The position numbers and the translations under genes were made by a program. A DNA stretch of 64,000 nt, taken from positions 248,001 through 312,000 of the forward strand of contig NZ_LJYX01000021.1 in assembly GCF_001440345.1 (NCBI RefSeq). Direction: 5' to 3'. Of this stretch, positions 7,569 to 16,341 are shown in pieces. The notes under the pieces are model-generated. The model ran no database searches and was not told the origin of the DNA. It worked only from the letters and a program-made list of their open reading frames with translations. Origin of the DNA: Colwellia sp. TT2012. GTDB lineage: Bacteria > Pseudomonadota > Gammaproteobacteria > Enterobacterales > Alteromonadaceae. The first letter of the stretch is position 1; each line of letters opens with the position of its first letter.

Positions 7569-9671
7569 TTGTCAGATATTTTTTCTAAAAATAAATTCAC
7601 TTTTATGGACTTTACTGTTGATCCTAATGCTAATTTATTAATAAAAAAACAAACTGAGAAACGCCTTGAGACTAAAGTCATCTCTTTATTAATTCTTTTA
7701 GCAAAAAATAGTGGCGAAGTTATTAGCCGACCACAAATAATGAAAGAAATTTGGCCCGATGTTATTGTTGGCAATGAAGTTATTGCACAGCTAATTTATT
7801 CGTTACGAAATGCGCTTGGCGATGATGCAAAATTCCCTAAATATATAGAAACCATTCCCAAGAAAGGTTATCGTTTTATGGTTAAGGCAACTTTAGTTAA
7901 CCTTAAGACAACAAAGCAGCTAACACAAAAAACACAAAAAACACAAAAAACACAAAACGTTATAATGATTAAGGGATTATTGATTACCCTTGTTTTAACA
8001 CTATTATTTATATTGGTTAATCAGTTTTTATCCGGAAAAAAATCTCCCTTTGAAATAAAGAGCATCTTACCACTAACCCAAAAAATGGGCATTGAGACAG
8101 ACTTCTCTTTTAATGCTGCTCATAACAAAATGGTTTATAAACATTACGATGAAAAGAATACCGATCTATATTTACGTACTTTAGGTGAAAGCCAATCAAT
8201 ACAATTAACTAACGATAGCTGGATTGAATCTTCACCTTTATGGTTAGATGAAGACACCTTAATTTATATACGTCATAAAGCTAACGTATATCAAATAATG
8301 CGCAAACACCGCCAACAAAATAGTGAAGTACTCTATCAATCATCCTCTGCTATTATCGATTTAGCCCTCAAAAAAAATGACACGACAACAATCACCTTTA
8401 TCGAATATGACTATTATAAAAATGACCGATTAAATGAACTTAAACATTTAAATTTACTTAATGGCAATATTGAATATTTACATGAGCAATTTCCAAACTT
8501 ACCAAGTGCAATATACAATCCTCTTTATTCTGCTGACGGTGAAACACTTTTCTTTATTGACAATAATGAAGGCAACAAACGCATTGTTGCTTTAAACTTA
8601 AGCAGCAAGTCATATAATATAATTACTGAAGCTTTTACTTCAATTGAACACATATCGTTAGTTGATGACGAACACTTACTGATATCTGGCGCTTTATCTG
8701 CTACTAAAGGGGTATGGAAAATAAATATTGCTCAGCACACAATAAAATTATTATTACCCAGTGCAAATGGTCAAAGAATAATACATGCAAAATTAAATTC
8801 AGCCGAAAAGTTACTTTATTACGCCACATATAAAATACAAACAGATCAAGTAATTGCCAATATTGAGCATCAAACCTTAGAGCCATTGCCTAAGTTAAAC
8901 TCTGATGCTGAAGAGCTTTCAGGAATTTATAGTGCTAATGGTAAAAATATTTATTTTGTTTCAAACCGCACCGGTTTTTTTGAATTGTGGATATATAATG
9001 TTAACAGTAAAGCCTTAAGACAAATCACCAAGTTAAAAGCGAGTAAAATAAATAGACCCATCATATCTCCGTCAGGTCAATACTTAGCGGTCGTATATCA
9101 AACCGACGTCTTAACATTAGCGATTATTGCAGTGCAAACAGGTCAAATAATTACAAAAACAAAGATCCCTTATCTTAAATTTCCCTTATCATGGAGTCAC
9201 GATGAACAAAGTTTATATGTAAGTGAGCATCGTGGGCAGGTTAATATTTATCAATATGATAGCCAAACGTTAACAGCAACTTTAATACAAAATCACGCCG
9301 GACTTTTTGCCAAAGAAAGTAGTGATGCACAAAATCTTATGTTGGTTGATTATCAATATAATGGCATCATTAACAAAAGTCTTACTAGCGGTGAAGTTAC
9401 ACCCATTAATAATACAATAGATAGATTAACCTCTTTAATGCCGGGAGAGCTCAAAGTGATTGGACAGTCTATTTTTACGGTAAAAAAAGGCGATGAAAAA
9501 TCACAGTTATATCGATATCCTTTAACCAAAAATAACTTAAAACCTCATAGCACTTGGTTAATGGATTTACCTCACAATTCATCGGTGAGTGATTTTAATA
9601 TTAATGGTAACGAGGTTATTCTTTCGCTAAGCTCAGCCCCTCAGGGCGGTATTATGCAAGTCAAATTTTAA
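7569..9671 (+). CDS. CadC/ToxR-type membrane transcriptional regulator with TolB-like repeats
   Basis: 700 residues from TTG at 7569; AGGA lies 8 nt upstream, and the next in-frame ATG (7605) would cut into the winged helix. Residues about 5-105 are an OmpR-type winged-helix DNA-binding domain (motifs VISRPQIMKEIWP, LRNALGDD, IETIPKKGYRF). A TQK-rich linker (about 116-130) leads to one membrane span (about 133-153). The remaining 540 residues are a periplasmic beta-propeller-like region with TolB/WD40-type motifs (SPLWLDEDTLIYI, SGIYSANGKNIYFVSNR). The architecture is that of one-component regulators that sense in the periplasm and bind DNA from the membrane. Its target is not shown; the divergent lipoprotein gene is the nearest candidate. 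Confidence 0.88.
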   Translation: MSDIFSKNKFTFMDFTVDPNANLLIKKQTEKRLETKVISLLILLAKNSGEVISRPQIMKEIWPDVIVGNEVIAQLIYSLRNALGDDAKFPKYIETIPKKGYRFMVKATLVNLKTTKQLTQKTQKTQKTQNVIMIKGLLITLVLTLLFILVNQFLSGKKSPFEIKSILPLTQKMGIETDFSFNAAHNKMVYKHYDEKNTDLYLRTLGESQSIQLTNDSWIESSPLWLDEDTLIYIRHKANVYQIMRKHRQQNSEVLYQSSSAIIDLALKKNDTTTITFIEYDYYKNDRLNELKHLNLLNGNIEYLHEQFPNLPSAIYNPLYSADGETLFFIDNNEGNKRIVALNLSSKSYNIITEAFTSIEHISLVDDEHLLISGALSATKGVWKINIAQHTIKLLLPSANGQRIIHAKLNSAEKLLYYATYKIQTDQVIANIEHQTLEPLPKLNSDAEELSGIYSANGKNIYFVSNRTGFFELWIYNVNSKALRQITKLKASKINRPIISPSGQYLAVVYQTDVLTLAIIAVQTGQIITKTKIPYLKFPLSWSHDEQSLYVSEHRGQVNIYQYDSQTLTATLIQNHAGLFAKESSDAQNLMLVDYQYNGIINKSLTSGEVTPINNTIDRLTSLMPGELKVIGQSIFTVKKGDEKSQLYRYPLTKNNLKPHSTWLMDLPHNSSVSDFNINGNEVILSLSSAPQGGIMQVKF
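7923..7957 (+). repeat. 9-bp A-rich tandem repeat in regulator linker
   Basis: Four units of ACACAAAAA (the last diverged) encode repeated Thr-Gln-Lys between the winged helix and the membrane span. Because units are 9 bp, gain or loss of copies keeps the frame and only changes linker length. Confidence 0.8.
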
Positions 9672-9923
9672 AAGTAACTATTGAGTAACTTAGGTAATAA
9701 AACTAGACTATGTTGTATTTTGCTGAACTAGACTTAATGTACTGACACTCAGCAACGGTAGGTGCAAAATGGCATCTAAACAGTGCCAGAATATACTAGA
9801 TCACGTATCAATTTAAACTACTCCCAATAAAAAAAGCTTCGCCATTAAGTAAACTGTTGGGGGGTATAAGCAGAATAAATGTCCTTTTTCGTAAGTCCTA
9901 AAATATACTGTACTTCCTAAAAA
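9672..9923. other. Intergenic, no gene seen
   Basis: No supported coding sequence. A minus-strand frame of 94 codons (9813-10097) overlaps this stretch and the REP-like repeat, but lacks a ribosome site and any recognisable domain, so I do not call it. Confidence 0.4.
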
Positions 9924-9943
9924 GTAGAAGACACCCCTCTCAA
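9924..9943 (-). repeat. REP-like repeat, distal flank of RAYT gene
   Basis: Read on the minus strand the sequence is TTGAGAGGGGTGTCT followed by TCTAC. The same core in the opposite orientation (TTGAGAGGGGTGTCTGCTA) is at 11178-11196, so two inverted copies bracket the transposase gene. This is the expected arrangement of a RAYT with its own REP sequences. Confidence 0.75.
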
Positions 9944-10139
9944 CATAACAATCATAGGTTATCACAAGCCCTTTAATTTTTATCAGTAAAACCACCTGAC
10001 ATTTAGCTTTTTCATGTGAATTAAAATAAATAACTGGGCAGTTATAAAAAATATGAACGTTGATAAAATTCAGGCATGCAGAAGCTTTAATACTCAATAA
10101 ATCAGCTTAATTGATTATAATTTTTGTTATGAAGTGACG

Positions 10140-11114
10140 CTAAGCAAATAATTTTTGACAAACAGACACTGCCGCGCGTTTTTTAAGGTGTTGATGCTGA
10201 CAAAATTCGGTTAACGCTTCAGGCTTACCTACCGCACCATGAAATACTTTTCTAAATTGTGTCGTTAATATTAACCAGTTTTCTGTACTGATGTTTAATC
10301 GCGTTAATATGCTGGGCAAATTATTGTCAATGTAACTACGTTTATCTTCTCTAATGCAACGACCAGTTAACTCTACCAGTTCAATATAATCTTTTAGCTC
10401 AAACGTTAAACCTTTAGGCGAATTTTGTCGGGGGTTACCGACAAAGGGGCAAAGTAAGGTGGGTTGTTTCGCTTTTTTGGCGGCTCTTATACGTTGCTGA
10501 ATACTGGTGTGATTCGAACTCTCAGGGGTTGTGGCTATATTGGCTCTTATTGGGTTTAAGTCAACATACGCCATACAGGCAATAACGGCGGCTTCATCTA
10601 ATAAGGCTTGAGATTTAAAACGCCCTTCCCAGAACCTACCTGTGCATTTATCTTCTTTATTCGCCTGTACAGCAATGCTTTCATTTAGAATGCGCATAAA
10701 CCAGCTAATATCTGTTAATCTCGACCGATAAACTTGTGCAGTTTCTTCCAATATCTGTTGTAGAGGTTTAATCAGTTTATCACCACGAAGGTATTGCTGG
10801 GTAATGAGTGTACCTTTAAATAATTGATGCCAACGGGTAACCACTTCATGCATTGACCATGTTTTGGCTTGTTCAACATCAACACACAACACAATATGGG
10901 TATGATTACTCATTACCGCATAAGCACATACATCAATAGCAAAGGTTTGACTTAACGATAATAACTTGTCCTCTACCCAACCACGTCTATGCTCAAAGCT
11001 TTGCCCGGTGACTTTATCTTCGCCACATAAAAAAGCACGACGAACACAACGGGAAATACAGTGATAATAAGGCGTATCAATTAAACTGACTTGCTGTTTT
11101 CTTGCCGTTGCCAT
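10140..11114 (-). CDS. REP-associated tyrosine transposase (RAYT, Y1/IS200-like)
   Basis: 324 residues, close to full length for the long RAYT class. The N-terminus carries the family opening (TPYYHCISRCVRRAFLCG). The HUH-type metal motif is SNHTHIVL at about residues 68-75. A GRFWEGRFKSQALLDEAAV block and a DLNPIRA block complete the Y1 core. RAYTs cut and join single-stranded DNA at REP hairpins and are thought to disperse REPs rather than themselves. The gene is bracketed by inverted REP-like repeats at 9924-9943 and 11176-11199. Two broken relatives occur in this window (5140-5424 and 58136-59122). Confidence 0.92.
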   Translation of the reverse strand: MATARKQQVSLIDTPYYHCISRCVRRAFLCGEDKVTGQSFEHRRGWVEDKLLSLSQTFAIDVCAYAVMSNHTHIVLCVDVEQAKTWSMHEVVTRWHQLFKGTLITQQYLRGDKLIKPLQQILEETAQVYRSRLTDISWFMRILNESIAVQANKEDKCTGRFWEGRFKSQALLDEAAVIACMAYVDLNPIRANIATTPESSNHTSIQQRIRAAKKAKQPTLLCPFVGNPRQNSPKGLTFELKDYIELVELTGRCIREDKRSYIDNNLPSILTRLNISTENWLILTTQFRKVFHGAVGKPEALTEFCQHQHLKKRAAVSVCQKLFA

Positions 11115-11175
11115 AGTAACCTCAACTGGTTTTATTGCTGATTAAATAAGCATAGTTGATGTTGCTATTTATTTC

Positions 11176-11199
11176 CATTGAGAGGGGTGTCTGCTATTT
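11176..11199 (+). repeat. REP-like repeat, proximal flank of RAYT gene
   Basis: Core TTGAGAGGGGTGTCTGCTAT, inverted copy of 9924-9943. The part GGGTGTCTGCTAT recurs as an inverted pair at 16342-16414 at the junction of a broken toxin gene and a transposase. It supplies the first codons of the signal-peptidase-like frame that starts at 11178. Confidence 0.75.
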
Positions 11200-11720
11200 T
11201 TATTTACTTTATCAGTACTGCGCTATGTTTCTGCCTGAATTATAGAGTGAGTGTGCCAACTCATTTTTTAGCTGCTGCTGTATTTAGTATAAGTGCCTTG
11301 ATTGGCTTATTTTTAGGCTTTACTTATAAAGATTCATGGCTTGGTGTACATATTTATTTTGTGCCTAGCATGTCAATGCACCCAACGTTAAAGCCGGGGC
11401 AGTTCATCTTAGTTGATACTTGGGTATATATTGATGAGCCAGTAAAATTAGACGATGTAGTGGTATTTAAGCAAACAGACTCGGTAGATAAAGGACAAAT
11501 TACTTGGTTGGTTAAACGCATAGCCAACTGGCCACAAGGACAACTACAGCACAACAGTTTACTTTATTTATTAGGGGATAATAGTAACGCCAGTCACGAT
11601 AGCAGACGGTTTGGTGGTATAAAGCAGGAAAACATTGTCGGAAAAGTTAACTTAGTGTTGCTTGGTATAGATAACAAACAACACCTTGAAGAAGATACTT
11701 GGTTAAAGCCAATAAATTAA
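11178..11720 (+). CDS. Signal peptidase I-like (S26) membrane protease, 5' end probably altered
   Basis: 180 residues. After two hydrophobic N-terminal segments comes the S26 serine motif in VPSMSMHPTLKPGQF (catalytic Ser near residue 65), then LDDVVVFKQ, the general-base lysine in WLVKRIANWP (Lys near 114), and the LLGDNSNASHDSRRFG box. The order box B, D, E is that of LepB/TraF-type signal peptidases, which cleave exported proteins at the outer face of the inner membrane. The frame can only start at TTG 11178 or GTG 11187, inside the REP-like repeat and without a clear ribosome site. I infer that the RAYT element replaced the original 5' end; the catalytic region is complete. Confidence 0.75.
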   Translation: MRGVSAIFIYFISTALCFCLNYRVSVPTHFLAAAVFSISALIGLFLGFTYKDSWLGVHIYFVPSMSMHPTLKPGQFILVDTWVYIDEPVKLDDVVVFKQTDSVDKGQITWLVKRIANWPQGQLQHNSLLYLLGDNSNASHDSRRFGGIKQENIVGKVNLVLLGIDNKQHLEEDTWLKPIN

Positions 11721-11760
11721 ATCTAAAAATTAAATCTTGAAATGAAATAAGGATAGACCT

Positions 11761-12228
11761 ATGTCTGAAGAGTTTTATATGCAGATAAATATTGAGTTAC
11801 CTAGCGAGCAGCACCAAAACGATATAGAAGCTTTAATAGAGCATCTTGAGTTGTATGAAAATGAACAAGCAAAAACATTAATTAATAACTATAAACCTGA
11901 GCTTATGGCTAGCCATTTTACTTCTGCTTTTACAGCCCATTCAAATTATGACATTGGCGATGATGTTATTAAGATGTACTTAACGTGTTATGACGAAAGT
12001 GTTGATGACATGGAAGTAACTCGTACAAACTCTCCGCTTGGCATGGAATTTACCATAGAAGGTAACGACAATAGTGCCGCTGATTTTGGTTCAGCATTTT
12101 TATTGTTATTAATAGCTATGTCGGCCAGCAACATACAAGCGCAAGCAGGAACCGATTATTGGCAGGCACATTGGTGTGAAAAGACCAATGGCTTGTTAAC
12201 TGTCACGTTAAAAGAGTTTGAGCAATAA
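11761..12228 (+). CDS. Unrecognised 155-residue acidic protein
   Basis: 155 residues from ATG 11761, with AGGA about 8 nt upstream. It has no signal peptide. It is acidic in the N-terminal half (NDIEALIEHLELYENEQAK), has a short hydrophobic segment FGSAFLLLLIAMSASNIQAQ at about 107-126, and ends with a strand-like HWCEKTNGLLTVTLKEFEQ. It follows the S26 protease by 40 bp on the same strand, so the two may be cotranscribed. I recognise no family. Confidence 0.65.
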   Translation: MSEEFYMQINIELPSEQHQNDIEALIEHLELYENEQAKTLINNYKPELMASHFTSAFTAHSNYDIGDDVIKMYLTCYDESVDDMEVTRTNSPLGMEFTIEGNDNSAADFGSAFLLLLIAMSASNIQAQAGTDYWQAHWCEKTNGLLTVTLKEFEQ

Positions 12229-12249
12229 ACTTTTACTTGAATTCAGTAT

Positions 12250-12285
12250 ATAAAAAGTAAACACTCGCAAAAGTGTTTACCAATA
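12250..12285 (-). terminator. Rho-independent terminator after the immunity-like gene
   Basis: Perfect 9-bp stem GTAAACACT / AGTGTTTAC at 12257-12280. On the minus strand it is followed by TTTTTATA, so it terminates the minus-strand toxin/immunity-like transcript ending at 12294. Confidence 0.75.
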
Positions 12286-12293
12286 TTTAAACT

Positions 12294-13196
12294 TTAACTT
12301 TCCCAAGCATCTTCAACCACTATTTTACCCGCTTTAACATTTAACCAGCGTTGCTTAAATTCAGCAACAAAGTCTCCTTCATCAAGGTACTTGCGCGCCA
12401 ATTTAACAAAACGACTACGTCCGGTATCGCCTTCTTTTTTGTCATCAAAATGATGGATTCGATACAAACCTTCGTTAACCAAAGAAATATACATCTCAAA
12501 TTTTTTACGAGTAAAAAAGTCTTGTTGTTTGCTACTTCCTTCGTACCAAAGCTGCATAGGCAAAGGATATTGAAATAAATAATCTTCTGCTAATTCATGA
12601 CGGTGTTTATTACATAGCCACTTTGTTTTATAAAATAGATCTTGAATGCCCTCTTCCCTTCTTGCTATTTGCCAGCGCCAACGTGTTTTTTCTCGATATT
12701 CAGGTATAAAAGGAATCGATAAGTCTCCCATTAATACTTTAAATAACAACTCATTATGCCCATCTGCATGAGCAATCCGTGAAACATCCCTACCAGGTTC
12801 ATAGTCTGCTTCAGCTCTATGTGTTGCTGAACTAATGAACTCTGAAAACCCAATTTCAACATCTTCTTGTAAAACTAAGCGATAATGCACATAAGCATGC
12901 CTTAACTCAGTTAATACCTGTTCATCCCATGAGGGATGTAACCATACAAAACTGAATAGATCTAGATGGCGCTCATCACTCTGCCATTTTTTTAGTTTTT
13001 CAAAGTCAGGCATTATACCTTTTAAAAAATAACGCTTAATAATAGTGATGGCTTTTTTACTTTTATTCATAGTGCCTAATAACATAGGTTCTATGCTAAG
13101 CCATTCACTTTGGCGCTGCTTCACCCATGCCGGGTCACCTAACTGCCAATACTGGGTGTCTATTTCAGGGAAAGCAACAAAAGTTCTTTCTGTCAT
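12294..13196 (-). CDS. Putative immunity protein, module 1
   Basis: 300 residues, soluble, no signal peptide, rich in Trp and charged residues. It is a paralogue of the protein at 15075-15962: both share DLF near SDERHLDLF, W-L-H-P-S, EAVL/EQVLTELR, LLFKV-M-GD, a WY block, RIHHFD-KEGDT-R and a C-terminal VAxFKQxWLxVKAGKIxVExxWE block. Its ATG overlaps the stop of the upstream large gene as TAATG, so the two are translationally coupled. Being the small soluble partner directly behind a nuclease-like toxin fits an immunity role. That role is inferred from gene order only; I do not recognise the family. Confidence 0.65.
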   Translation of the reverse strand: MTERTFVAFPEIDTQYWQLGDPAWVKQRQSEWLSIEPMLLGTMNKSKKAITIIKRYFLKGIMPDFEKLKKWQSDERHLDLFSFVWLHPSWDEQVLTELRHAYVHYRLVLQEDVEIGFSEFISSATHRAEADYEPGRDVSRIAHADGHNELLFKVLMGDLSIPFIPEYREKTRWRWQIARREEGIQDLFYKTKWLCNKHRHELAEDYLFQYPLPMQLWYEGSSKQQDFFTRKKFEMYISLVNEGLYRIHHFDDKKEGDTGRSRFVKLARKYLDEGDFVAEFKQRWLNVKAGKIVVEDAWES

Positions 13197-14854
13197 TAAT
13201 CTATTCCTATTTCTTTGGCTATTGAAATTATATCTTCAATATCAAGCTCTTCAGCGTAGTCTTCTAAAATTTCTTTAAAGTAGCTTTTGGTATCTCGTTT
13301 GCTTATGTTCCATTTTTTGGCAATACACAAGTTTCTCATAAGACCAGCGTTACTGATAAAGTTATATTTGTATAAATCACTTCGGTTAACCCCTGTAGGT
13401 ACTTTACAAAAACGTCTTTGCGCCATACTAATATCAGCCGTTGTTGGTGGTTTAGAGGCTGTTAAAGTTTTAAAATCATGAAAATACCAAGTATATTTTG
13501 TATTACCGATACTGCCATCGAGAATTTTCCCAATTTCCTTTTTATTAATGAAGTCATTATTCAAACGCATGTCATGGAAAAACTGACGATAATAACCACG
13601 TTCAGCGCCTGAGGAAAAAGCATTAACAGTCGCATTTTTAGGTTTTTTCTTGCCTACTAAAGTTGGCGTAAACCAACTATTTTTAAATGGTCCTGCTAAT
13701 GATTTAGTTTCAATCCATTCCTCACCACCATCACCATCACTGAGTACAATATCAATAATGCGCTTATAAGGTTTTTCAGGTTTCTCCCCGTTAACTAACA
13801 TAAAAGCAGGTCTTTTAGCTTCAATATCTAAAATTTCAGGTCCTCCTGCATGTTGGTTTTTTACATGTAGGTAAGCAATTTGGCTAAGTTGGAACATAGC
13901 GCCATGACGCCTATGTGCCCAGCCTGAAAATACATCAGCAGTTAAGGCCAGCCATTTATCATTCGAAATATTTAGCTTACCATCTGCTTGTTGTTCAGCT
14001 AAGTACATTATCGACATTAGTACCACCCAACGATTTACTCGCCAAGTTTTACTATCTCTAATGAAGCTTTTTATTTTACTCGCGCCCAACGCTGATAATG
14101 CACCAAGTCCACTACCACTTTTTACCATGCCTTTCCATTTAGTATTAGCGGGATCAGATGCTTCTTTAAGTAACACCTTGAGACTTTTGGTAAATTCTTT
14201 AGGGTTTTTAATTTTTTTCGCTAGGGGTGAAAGAAGCTTAATCGCTCTCGCGGCAACCTGTTTACGGGAAAACCCTCCTGCAGCATGAGCATTAGGAATA
14301 AATTTTAACAGAGAAGGTACTTGAGCAATCGCTTCTGTATTTAAACCGCCTATTTCTTCTATGTAAGTTGAAATAAAATCAACCCAAACCCACAAGTCAT
14401 CCTCACTTTCAATGGCGTTCATCATAAACTCAAACACCTCAGGCTCTTCGTACAGCTCTATAGCAATTAAAATAAACGGCAATAAATTAGCAATCTTTGT
14501 CGTGTTTCCGCTTAAGGCACTTTTAACCGCCGTTCCGGTAGCCCCGGCAAAATGTTTAGCCGCAGGAAACTTCTTCATGCCATCAAGCATTTTTTTAATT
14601 GGTCCTAACAATGGCTTTAATGGTTTAGCAATAGGAATAATGGTCGCTGCGCCAAGTGAAGCAAACGCAAGTTTGGTGGGGTCAAAGTTCTTCCAGTCTT
14701 GGTTGACTAAGTAAACCAGTTGCTCACCAATAATAATAAAATCTTCGTAAGGGATTAAATAACCAACTGTACTTTTCACACCTTCCCACACTCCGCCCCA
14801 GCTCCATGCATGTGCCGTTGGTACTAAGCCACTGAGTGGGTTATGCAAATTCAA
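13196..14854 (-). CDS. Putative polymorphic toxin C-terminal module with PD-(D/E)xK-like motif
   Basis: The frame is open from 14968, just after two stop codons, but only TTG 14854 could start it and it has no ribosome site. The module therefore looks like a displaced C-terminal part of a longer toxin. It has two VPTAHAW / IPNAHAAGG-type motifs (near codons 10 and 190 of the TTG frame), hydrophobic helices around residues 60-150, and a helical linker. Near 13700-13760 is IIDIVL followed about 12 residues later by WIETKS, an arrangement like the D...ExK active site of restriction-like nucleases. The C-terminus (KYTWYFHDFKT to the final GID) is shared with the broken gene at 15990-16340. I infer a nuclease toxin whose partner is the coupled gene downstream. 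A capsule of a non-toxin enzyme cannot be excluded. Confidence 0.6.
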   Translation of the reverse strand: MNLHNPLSGLVPTAHAWSWGGVWEGVKSTVGYLIPYEDFIIIGEQLVYLVNQDWKNFDPTKLAFASLGAATIIPIAKPLKPLLGPIKKMLDGMKKFPAAKHFAGATGTAVKSALSGNTTKIANLLPFILIAIELYEEPEVFEFMMNAIESEDDLWVWVDFISTYIEEIGGLNTEAIAQVPSLLKFIPNAHAAGGFSRKQVAARAIKLLSPLAKKIKNPKEFTKSLKVLLKEASDPANTKWKGMVKSGSGLGALSALGASKIKSFIRDSKTWRVNRWVVLMSIMYLAEQQADGKLNISNDKWLALTADVFSGWAHRRHGAMFQLSQIAYLHVKNQHAGGPEILDIEAKRPAFMLVNGEKPEKPYKRIIDIVLSDGDGGEEWIETKSLAGPFKNSWFTPTLVGKKKPKNATVNAFSSGAERGYYRQFFHDMRLNNDFINKKEIGKILDGSIGNTKYTWYFHDFKTLTASKPPTTADISMAQRRFCKVPTGVNRSDLYKYNFISNAGLMRNLCIAKKWNISKRDTKSYFKEILEDYAEELDIEDIISIAKEIGID

Positions 14855-14968
14855 ATAAGCTAACGGCGTTTCTGGCGAGGCGGTGTTTAAGTATTGCGTA
14901 GCAATATTTTGGTAACCACGTTTGGTTAACAGCGAGGCCGTAGGTTCTGCTAGGTTGCCGCTTGCATA

Positions 14969-15074
14969 TTATTACTTTGTTATACCAATACTAAAATGTA
15001 AAAACATAAAAGGTGTCACTGAATTTATAACACCTAGTTGTAACACCTACGGTTTTGTCAGTGAGTTATAAAAG
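14969..15074. other. Spacer between the two toxin/immunity-like modules
   Basis: AT-rich spacer of about 100 bp with AGGTGTCA at 15011 and two AACACCT copies at about 15029 and 15042, which can pair as AGGTGT/ACACCT. No coding frame. It marks the joint where module 1 was placed behind module 2. Confidence 0.4.
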
Positions 15075-15962
15075 CTACCACTCCCAAGGGTTTTCGACTT
15101 CAATTTTTCCTGCTTTAACGTCTAGCCACATTTGCTTGAAATCGGCAACAAACTCTCGTTCATCAAGCATAGTACGTAACCTTTTAACAAAATTGGTTCG
15201 GCAAGTATCACCTTCTTTTTCAGTATCAAAGTGGTGAATACGATAAAGAGCCTTTTGTATGACATGCTCAAGTCTTTTGTTTTTGCCATTATTGATGGCA
15301 AAATAATCTAAATTTTTAACACAGTCGTACCACCACTCTAAGGGCTGCGAATATTGGAATAAAAAATTCTGATGTACAGGGAGCATATTTTCTACTGCCA
15401 ACCAACCACTCATTATCCATATCTCGTATAAGTCAGTTTTAGGCAATTCAAAAATTTCTTTAAATCTAAGTTCCCAATCATCAAATTCAAATTGGGCATT
15501 ATAATCATCACCAAACATGACTTTAAAAAGCAAATCGTTGGGTTTATCAACAATTGGAAATCTTATTTTATCGAACCATTTGTATCCTGCGGATATTCTT
15601 AAAATTTGTGAATCTAAAAAATTTTTAAAACCAACATTTACATCCGCCATTAATACTTGGTAACTATTTATATAAAGATCACGCAGCTCTGTTAATACTG
15701 CTTCGTCATGTGATGGGTGTAACCACAGCAATAAAAACAAATCTAAATGTCGATCATCACTAGACCACTCTCTTAACCCCTTCCAGTTAGGCATTTTCCC
15801 TTTTAAATAATAATCTTTTATTGGCGTTAAGCTTTTTTTAGTTTGCTTATAATTACTCAACATAAATTCAATGCTAGGCCAGTTTTCATTTCTAGCCAAA
15901 TGCCAAGCTTCATCTTGATTTTTCCAAAAACTTATATCTATTTTTTTTATTGTTTGTTTCAT
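15075..15962 (-). CDS. Putative immunity protein, module 2
   Basis: 295 residues, soluble, no signal peptide. It is homologous along its length to the 300-residue protein at 12294-13196; the most conserved parts are the middle WLHPS and the C-terminal block (RIHHFDTEKEGDT, VKAGKIEVE). It lies 27 bp behind the truncated toxin-like gene at 15990-16340 on the same strand, repeating the toxin-then-partner order of module 1. The copies differ widely in sequence, as expected if each fits its own toxin. Keeping an intact immunity gene after losing the toxin's front is common in such loci. Confidence 0.65.
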   Translation of the reverse strand: MKQTIKKIDISFWKNQDEAWHLARNENWPSIEFMLSNYKQTKKSLTPIKDYYLKGKMPNWKGLREWSSDDRHLDLFLLLWLHPSHDEAVLTELRDLYINSYQVLMADVNVGFKNFLDSQILRISAGYKWFDKIRFPIVDKPNDLLFKVMFGDDYNAQFEFDDWELRFKEIFELPKTDLYEIWIMSGWLAVENMLPVHQNFLFQYSQPLEWWYDCVKNLDYFAINNGKNKRLEHVIQKALYRIHHFDTEKEGDTCRTNFVKRLRTMLDEREFVADFKQMWLDVKAGKIEVENPWEW

Positions 15963-15989
15963 ATATTCACTCTTAAATTTTAATAAGCT

Positions 15990-16340
15990 TTAGTCTATGC
16001 CATTAATAACTTGAATAAAATCACCTGCAGCTAGTCCTTTTTCATTAACTAAACGCTGTACTACCTCGCTAATATAACTTTCAGTATCGCGCAGCTTAAT
16101 GCGATTACCACTACTGCTGTTACATGCACTTTGCGTAGCCGAAGGGCTAAGTTTTAGGTTATCTTTATAATAATTTTTGATATAGCTCATATTCGGCTTT
16201 TGACACAACCATTTGCGCACTTTAGTTTCTTCTGCTGCTGTTGGTGCTTGGCCTTTCAACGCATTACTACGCCAGTTATGAAAATACCACGTATATTTCT
16301 CATTTGGTGTAGCAGTAATTCTCGTTTTGTTATTATGAAA
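15990..16340 (-). pseudogene. Beheaded toxin-like gene, module 2 (C-terminal fragment)
   Basis: From about 16330 to 15990 the frame codes NEKYTWYFHNWRS, a helical middle with two Cys, LRDTESYISEVVQRLV and a final INGID. These match the C-terminus of the module 1 protein (NTKYTWYFHDFKT, RDTKSYFKEILEDY, KEIGID). Everything upstream is lost: homology stops at the REP-like sequence at 16342, beyond which lies the IS4-type transposase. The apparent start at 16376 lies in the repeat, so the first 15 or so residues are not native. The putative nuclease site is absent. Confidence 0.75.
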
Positions 16341-16341
16341 A

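Noticed and set aside
9813-10097. 94-codon minus-strand frame
   Set aside because: No ribosome site, no domain, unusual composition, and it spans the REP-like repeat.
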